From Amanita rubescens (Eukaryota > Basidiomycota > Agaricomycetes > Agaricales > Amanitaceae), in NCBI GenBank assembly GCA_015039365.1, contig WION01000055.1:124001-188000 (forward strand): a stretch of DNA of 64,000 bases, written 5' to 3'. Under the pieces are notes generated by a model. That model saw only the letters and a list, made by a program, of their open reading frames with translations, did not search any database and was not told the origin of the DNA. The position numbers and the translations under genes are program-made. Each line of letters opens with the position of its first letter. Positions within the stretch are counted from its first letter, which is position 1. Below, piece after piece: positions 58,105 to 64,000 of this stretch.

Positions 58105-58245
58105 GCTAGAGCGCTCTTGTACTTGTATCCGTAGTATTGCTGCCTTGTATATTTCCGAATATAGGGACTTGGGCAAGATCTGTCGTAATCATGGGCGAAA
58201 TGGAATAGAGGATCTGTCAGAACTAGTCAGGCAAGCATGTTTGAG

Positions 58246-58934
58246 TCACTGAAAACTCACCATGTCTTTCAATAGTAATTCTACAACGAGCCCTTGATTT
58301 TTATCCGCTGCAAATTTGAGTGCTCCCATCGTAAGCGGTGAAGAACCACTACAAGGTACCATGAGTAAGTGCACCAATGAAGGATTAGGATTTTCGCTTC
58401 CTGCAAAAGTACCGAGAGCTATATACGATGAGAAGAGATGGCAACGAACGTTACGGTCAGAATTGTGAGCACTTGAACAGTATCTGGGGTGTGGCTTATT
58501 CGCTTCTATGATGCCACTCAATGTATTGCTGGGCTCAAACGGCACACCACTCACACACAGTGCATCTGGCCATTACAGTGAAAAATGAAGTAGCGGGTAT
58601 ATGAGCTTACCTTTCAGCTTGATTTAAATAAAACCACCCTTTATCTAGGACGCTGTGGAAGCGCACCTTGGTGTAAGGAATTGGAACTTCAGTGAAGACC
58701 GCAACTGATATGGGTTGTTGATTTCATAGTGTTTGACGACGACGTCTTGATCCAACATGGTTTGCGCGTATATAGTAACGGCAGCGACGAGAGACTGGTA
58801 AGGGGTTTCTTGCACGTTTTGGTTGCAGCGTCCAGCGAGCCCTCGATGAGAGTAACCCTGAAACCAGGGTTGGTGTTTGGAGCCGAAACGAAGCAGCATT
58901 CACTAGGAGTCAAGTGAAGCCTTTGTAAACGCAT
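58246..58934 (-). CDS. Possible broken or spliced gene, ankyrin-like end
   Basis: Minus-strand frames at 58934-58645 and 58554-58246 may belong to one spliced gene. The last part reads GSSPLTMGALKFAADKNQGLVVELLL, reminiscent of an ankyrin repeat. The upstream frame shifts near 58800. Not recognised further; it may be decayed. Confidence 0.25.
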
Positions 58935-59159
58935 GAGATGCCAGGATGCGTGGTGCCACTATAGTAACAGAATGGTGTACAAACTACGCCACACAATTGG
59001 ATCACGGTCTTCAAGTTCAACTCGGACCACCTGCCAGCCGTCCGAGGTGATTGCCAGCGATTCGATCATTGGTTGAAGTTGATTCCGAGTATTGCGCCTG
59101 GGAAGGCAGCTTCGTCTCGTCTGTATAAGAGTGATTTGCATTTGCACAGATATTGCGTA

Positions 59160-59510
59160 ACTATACATTATGCGACTTTCCATTGCCAACGAGCTCCGAC
59201 CCGAGTGCTACGAGCCCAACATTAATCATAGTATTAACGAAGAAAAGGATACTTACTGCTCTGCACCAGTCCACATACCCACGAACCGGATCGTCTACTC
59301 TCACAAGACAATTTGTGTCAAAGCCGACCGGTACGCGAGGAAAAGTGGGATTATGCGGTATTTTCGAATCGCGCGTCGCCTCGGGCACGCCAATGGAAGT
59401 GGACAAGTCAAGGAAACTCAAAACAGTCGAAAGACCAGGAGGAGAGGGAGGCCAACCAGATCGGATTCGAATACGAGTACCAGCAGTTTATCATCGCTTG
59501 TGATGAATCG
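59160..59510 (+). pseudogene. Inverted decayed copy of part of the Cys-motif gene
   Basis: Plus-strand frames here (VKADRYARKSGIMRYFRIAR, RRLGH, TSSLSSL) correspond to VKADWNARKNGIMRCLQVAR, RRVGH and MSSLSSL of the gene on the minus strand at 61100-61370. The copies are thus inverted about 1.9 kb apart. Indels break the frame. Confidence 0.8.
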
Positions 59511-59535
59511 TAGCATCGATATCTCCTGGTACCGC

Positions 59536-59800
59536 TATCGAAATGATAGCATTGTGCGCAGCATTGTTTCTATAATACGCAAACGCGCAAGTCTATAATA
59601 TAAACGAATCGCTATCATATCATACTATTAGTAGCATTGTACGATAAATTGACTGGTAACATGTGCAAGAATACAGACGCATCAAACACACAACTGCAAG
59701 TCCAACAAGAACGAAAAAAAAAAAAAAACACGACTATGAAACGCCCACGACGCCCATACGAAACCTAACAACTGTCATTTGACCCGGAACGACGGAATGC
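59536..59800 (+). repeat. MFS-3 3' end and flank, second copy
   Basis: 59536-59600 matches the last codons of MFS gene 3 (ATAGCATTGTGCGCAGC, AACGCGCAAGTCTATA) with an earlier stop; 59600-59800 matches its 3' flank at 41895-42090. It carries a 15-base A run at 59716. Confidence 0.85.
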
Positions 59801-60282
59801 GAATCGTCTGAAACGGTGATAATGTCCAACTCTCCTTTAATATTTCTTCTGATTGCGTCTTCCGCATCCTTATCCGCTGTCACCCCTCCCTCGGGCGCGA
59901 ACAACGCCAACGGAATCGAATGGGCACACGCGAACCTCATCGCAAACCCTTGTTTAAACGCCACGAGCGGATCGCGCTGGTTCTGAGGTTGTAACCTCAA
60001 ACGGGACGAGCGTTCGAGTACGGTCCGGACGTGGGAGATGTGCCGGAGGATGTTTGGTTTGTGCGTGGGGTGTGTGATGTCGGGGGTGGGAGAGACGGTG
60101 GAGAATTGGCCGGAGAAGGTGAAGAGGGCGGGTGCAGGTGCAGGTCCCACGGAATCAAAGGTTCGTGTGGGAGGGGAAGATTTTTGTCGTAGAGCGAGGG
60201 AGACTTGGTCCCTCAGAAACGCATACAGCAGCGTTCTAAAATGGACAGAGAGAGAATGAAGGGTGTGGTATTCTGGGTACAT
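59734..60282 (-). CDS. Hypothetical protein
   Basis: A 182-residue frame beginning MYPEYHTLHSLSVHF. Pro/Thr-rich in the middle (SPTPDITHPTHKP), with VAFKQGFAMRFACAHSIPLAL and a C-terminal GQMTVVRFRMGVV. The equivalent region in the duplicate at 42.1 kb lost about 400 bp of it, so it is not protected there. No domain recognised; it may be real because codons are used evenly and it lies in tandem with the next gene. Confidence 0.35.
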   Translation of the reverse strand: MYPEYHTLHSLSVHFRTLLYAFLRDQVSLALRQKSSPPTRTFDSVGPAPAPALFTFSGQFSTVSPTPDITHPTHKPNILRHISHVRTVLERSSRLRLQPQNQRDPLVAFKQGFAMRFACAHSIPLALFAPEGGVTADKDAEDAIRRNIKGELDIITVSDDSHSVVPGQMTVVRFRMGVVGVS

Positions 60283-60309
60283 GGGAGGGACCTATTCATC
60301 ATTTGTTTA

Positions 60310-62216
60310 TTAACAGGTTAATTGGACGTTGGGGATACGCACTTTGGGTTTGGTAGGAACGCTCGAGGTCTTGTCGCATGGCGTACAGGTACTACTAGCA
60401 TCATCCTGCGTCTTTCTCCGCGCACGAACCCGTTCGACGCGGTTCATCTCCCAAGCTTTTCTCTTTGTACACTGCACGCACAACGATCCTGATCCCGAGC
60501 TTTCCACCACGAGCACACCGCAATCCAAACTCGCGCATCTCTTCCTCCCGGGCACCAAATCCCCTGCTGTAAACCCGTTCCACGATTCTTTTGCCTCGTT
60601 GCCACCGCGGATGGAAGAAAAGAACCGTCTACAGCCAAGACACATGTTATGCTTGTACTCTTCCACAGGTGGGAGTATATGCGAGCACGGTCGTACCACG
60701 CAGAGTCGCGCGCCCGGAATCACGTCTAGCGTTTCTTTTTCTTTCATTTCCCCTCCCGTCTCGTTCGTATTACCACCATCAACCCTCCTCCTCCTCAAAA
60801 CAGTCAACTCCTCAACAAGCTCCCTCGTCCTCTGCCTCGCGCGCGCTCTACAAGGGACACACCGAACACGGGTGTATTCCTTGTCTAGCTTTCGCGAACA
60901 ACTTGGGTCACAGCAATATCGGAAAGATTTAGTGCTGTGGTAAAGGATTGAGCGGAATCGAAGGGTTAACTTTGGAGGTGGGCGTTTTGACGTGGTCATA
61001 GGTGCAGGTAGAAGAAGGGGAGGCACAGAGTCCTGACTTCCGTCGATAGTCGTAGCGGGGGTATAGATGCTGCGCTCCTCATCACGGTCTTCGTCCTCAT
61101 CCGAACTCGTCAAAGTCGAAAGAGACGATAAGCTGCTCATGCTCGCACTTGAATCCGACCTCGATCGCCCTGGTTGTGGGCCTGGTCTTTCGACTGTTTC
61201 GGCTTGTCCGCCTCCATGCCCGACGCGACGCGCGACTTGCAAACACCGCATAATCCCATTTTTCCTTGCGTTCCAATCCGCTTTGACACAAGACGGACAG
61301 TGTCGCGTGAGCGTTGACGATCCGGTTGGGATAATCCCCGCACAAGATGGTGTGGTGCACGGTTTGGGTGTAGTCGTAGTTGTGACTGCGGGTATGGCCG
61401 AATTCTCTGTCGCCGTGTCTGCGGTGGGCGCGTTTGAAGGCAGAGAACGGTTTGGAATAGGAAGTGGACGCGGGTTGCGCCATTTAAGGGTTAGAGGGGG
61501 GACGGAGTGGGGTCCTGAAACGGGAGGGATTCTACATCTTGGACCTGGTTTGGGCCGTTTCTTGCCTATGATTGGTGGTGCGGGTGAATTGATTGCAGCG
61601 CTGGTGGTGGGGTTGGTAGTGGGGGCAGTCGGACGTGATGATGAAGGTACTGGCGGAATGGGTGTTGAGGAAGGCGCGGCGTTGGGACCGCGACATTGGC
61701 CGTCGCGTCGAATTTCATCTGGGAGTGAAATAGACGGAAGAGGCGGTGGTGATGGGTAAACGAGGGGAAATGGATAAGGATACGGCCAAAGGTAACTTAT
61801 CTGAAAAAGTTTGTGAGGTTAGATAATGAATTTTATGATAAATTCGCGTACTGAAGGGGGATAATGAATGATTTCTCCCCGCGAATTGTAGTGTTCCATC
61901 TTCAAACTTGTCTGCTTGAGTAAAAAAAAGAAAATCGGGGACACCGAGAGAAAAAAAAGTAAGCTAATATGATAAGGGTAAATTGTAGAGTAACCGGAAC
62001 GTACTAGTGAGTCAGGTACAGGGATGAATTGATCTTGAAGAATGCTTGTTGTCGCAGTGAGTGGGAACTATAATTTGATTACGATTTTACTAACGATACT
62101 AAGATATAAATTTGACTTACCTGGCGTGTAGCAGAGTCCGATGATGTTGGCTTCAAGTTCTCGCCTTGAAAACCCGTTGAAAAGCTCGAGATCGGAGCCA
62201 TCAATAAGCTGGTCAT
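60310..62216 (-). CDS. Protein with four tandem C-x4-C-x(12-14)-C-x2-C motifs
   Basis: I assembled four exons: 62216-62121, 62067-62005, 61911-61852 and 61800-60310, all joined at codon boundaries with GT-AG introns of 53, 93 and 51 bases, giving about 569 residues. The N-terminus is Pro-rich (WPYPYPFPLVYPSPPPLP). Four Cys modules follow: CTTPSC...CPSC (61345-61290), CCDPSC...CVPC (60905-60850), CVVRPC...CLGC (60690-60635) and CASLDC...CVQC (60510-60450), each followed by an Arg/Lys-rich stretch. A Ser-rich acidic linker lies between modules 1 and 2. The spacing suggests four small zinc-binding units. No known family recognised. Decayed pieces of the same gene lie at 42.2 kb and 59.2-59.5 kb. 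Confidence 0.7.
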
Positions 62217-62379
62217 CGTGAGGCAGCCATCAAGTCATGCTTACTAAGCATCCACCCTCGCTTGCTCTCACTTCCATCCAGTCATGGCAGACAAAGTCAG
62301 TTAGAATCAAATTTAACCTAGTATTAGTAAACTCACATAACACAACTAGGGTCCCACTGTCAGCGCAAAGCAAATTGCC
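62217..62379. promoter_or_regulatory. Shared upstream region of two divergent genes
   Basis: The 163 bp between the start codons of the Cys-motif gene and the PIN-like gene must hold both promoters. No clear TATA box; tcacttccatccagtcatgg and gtcccactgtcagc are the only notable strings. Confidence 0.45.
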
Positions 62380-63520
62380 ATGTCTCGCGCACTTGGAGCT
62401 GCCTTTCTGACTCATCAAGTCGAGCAGCTTGAAAAGAGCGTCAACGCTAGGGGAGGTCCCGGTTCAGCAAATTGGAGGGAAACTCAGCGAACTCTAATGC
62501 CACAGAAACGATTTCAGAACTCGCGGAGTCAGGCAATGTTGGCCAAGATGAAACCCCGCGATGTCCAGGATGACAATGATGCGAAAGAAGCGGATATCAT
62601 CGTAGTCGACGCTAGCGTGCTGGTTCACGCCCTTTATCAAGTCAAACGATGGTGCAAGGACGGGAGAGACCAAGTCCTTATTGTTCCTCTCGAAGGCGAG
62701 TCGTATACCAGCGTACTCCCGTGCGAAGCGTTGACGCACCCCAGCGCTTAACACCCTCGACCTTCTCAAGAAGGGAACAAGCTCTCTCGCCCAGCGCGCC
62801 CGCGCTGCATCTCGTATCTTGGAAGCCCAAGTGGGTACCAACCCCCGAGTAAGGGTTCAACGAGACGAAGCGTTCGTCTTCTGGGATAAGATCACCTTTA
62901 CCACTAACGACACTGGAACACCCCTCCCGTCACCGGAATGGGTCCGCAGAACCGTCTGTTGCGCCAAATGGGAAACCGAAAATCCTCTCATTGAACTCGG
63001 CACCGACGGTAGCCCCAAACCCACCCCACGTGTCGTCTTTGCAGTTTTATCTCCCTCTTCAGATGGTGACCAGGCTACCAACATGCCCGTCGTTCCGCTC
63101 CCTGCACCTTCCAACAATCCCAACATCAACAAATTTGAACCTAGGTCGACCGGTACACTCGTCTCCTATTGGGCTTCCAAAGCCGGCGTCGAGATTCTCG
63201 AAATCGATGCCGCTGCGCCTGGTCACGGACGAGGCCCCGGCTCAGGAGAAGGAGATGAGGAAGAAACTGTTGGTCCCCGAACCGGACGAAGGGGACATTC
63301 TCATCATGGGCATGGCTATCATGGACATGCCCGAGGAGGGAGGCGAAAGCCGTCCATTAGCTCTATAGGCGATAATGCCAGTTCAACCATAACCGGTACG
63401 GGAGGGAACGGCCCGGGTCTCGTTGAGCGCCCGCCCGCCGTCATGGCGATGATGGAAATGGTCTCACAGCCCAGTAAAGTCGTCCGAGTCTTGGCTCGCG
63501 GCGAGAAGTTGGATCCGTGA
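62380..63520 (+). CDS. PIN-domain-like protein
   Basis: ATG at 62380 (MSRALGAAFLTHQVEQLEKS). The PIN-like core has IIVVDASVLVHALYQVKRW (first acidic residue), VLIVPLE, then ALNTLDLLKKG (second acidic site) after an intron, and RVRVQRDEAFVFWDKI. The C-terminal part is Gly/Pro/His-rich and low complexity (GHSHHGHGYHGHARGG), ending EKLDP at 63520. The intron at 62696-62744 (49 bases) must be GC-AG (GCGAGT donor): it is the only junction that restores the reading frame. PIN domains are metal-dependent RNA nucleases, for example in mRNA decay; the role here is unknown. It is arranged head-to-head with the Cys-motif gene, 164 bp apart. Confidence 0.7.
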
Positions 63521-64000
63521 GGGTGTGTAAACTGTGATCGCGCCGCTTGGTAGATCTCCGAGCTATTGAACTCAATCGTTGGATGGACTTTTGGAAGAGT
63601 GAGTGGGAACTGACTCGGATGACAAGGTACGAAATTCAGCTTTATATTTGCGGGATTTGACTTTGACTGACGGACGGACTTGGAACAGATTATTGACAGC
63701 CTAGAGAAAACCACATCAGTTACGACGACTACATCTTTCATTTTCCATATCCTATGCCTTCGTTGCTCGCGTACCCAACATCGTCTCGATGAAAAGGGAG
63801 CGAGCCAAAGAACAAATCTCAGCCAGCTATCCACTACCCAACTGAACCCTATTCCAGAGACTATAACTACGTTTCCTCCTTAGTATTACTCACCTTGCGG
63901 TGAACTGGAAGGAGGAATGCAATGAGAAAAGTTCTTTTTTCTTTCTTTCTTTACCATCTATATGAACATGTACTGGTTGTGCTTGATTCCATGTATGTAC
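63521..64000. other. Downstream region of the PIN-like gene
   Basis: Probably 3' untranslated sequence; possible intron signals (gtacgaaattc ... ggaacag) at about 63627-63690. A T-rich run with CTTT repeats lies at 63935-63953. No coding region supported. Confidence 0.4.

Noticed and set aside
59716..59731. A-run as a retrotransposon poly(A) tail
   Set aside because: The flanking sequence is a duplicated gene flank also present at 42.0 kb with a broken purine run, so it is a homopolymer expansion, not an insertion end.
60329..61759. Plus-strand frames of about 200-230 residues
   Set aside because: They are antisense to the Cys-motif gene, whose minus-strand frame splices cleanly through four exons.
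63319..63834. Minus-strand frame of 171 residues at the right edge
   Set aside because: Overlaps the end of the PIN-like gene in antisense and lacks domain, codon or splice support.

Overview
The window looks like a repeat-rich stretch of a basidiomycete (Agaricomycetes) nuclear genome. The genes carry many short GT-AG introns of about 45-70 bases. The mobile elements (a Tad1-like LINE, a chromodomain Ty3/gypsy element, hAT elements and a Plavaka CACTA-type element) and the gene families (DUF6532, PIN-like, AIM9-like kinase fold, Rsp5-like HECT) are typical of mushroom-forming fungi. All calls are by reading; nothing was searched against a database.

Layout. 1-313 is the right end of a hAT-like element. 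314 to about 11.4 kb is a decayed minus-strand LINE, broken by a solo LTR (2667-3043) and by a complete hAT element (5471-9092, 17-bp terminal repeats, 8-bp target duplication). 11721-18041 is a young Ty3/gypsy chromovirus (327-bp LTRs with one difference, ATTTA target duplication) that landed just upstream of a P-loop GTPase gene (18157-26042). 26.0-42.0 kb is single-copy-like sequence: a truncated, catalytically altered HECT ligase, three MFS transporter paralogs, a kinase-fold (APH/AIM9-like) gene and a large P-loop NTPase gene. 42.0-60.3 kb is a patchwork of duplications holding a small family of secreted cysteine-rich proteins and an apparently intact 8-kb Plavaka element (49276-57294). 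60.3-63.5 kb carries a four-fold Cys-motif gene and a PIN-like gene.

Most unusual structure. Between two exons of the GTPase gene lies about 6 kb in which the pattern AG-NNN-GT recurs every 46-75 bases more than 50 times. It reads as a chain of mini-introns separated by single-codon (3-base) microexons. Seventeen upstream units have diverged almost completely yet keep the splice signals; 39 downstream units form a homogeneous 65-bp tandem array. A 2.4-kb non-autonomous hAT-like element sits inside one mini-intron, and removing it with one copy of its target duplication restores exactly 62 bases. I know of no described equivalent; it may be a stepwise-spliced or microexon-coded region.

Decay pattern. 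Three in-frame TGA stops in three mobile elements and the only LTR-LTR difference all fit C-to-T change at CpG, pointing to methylation-linked decay.
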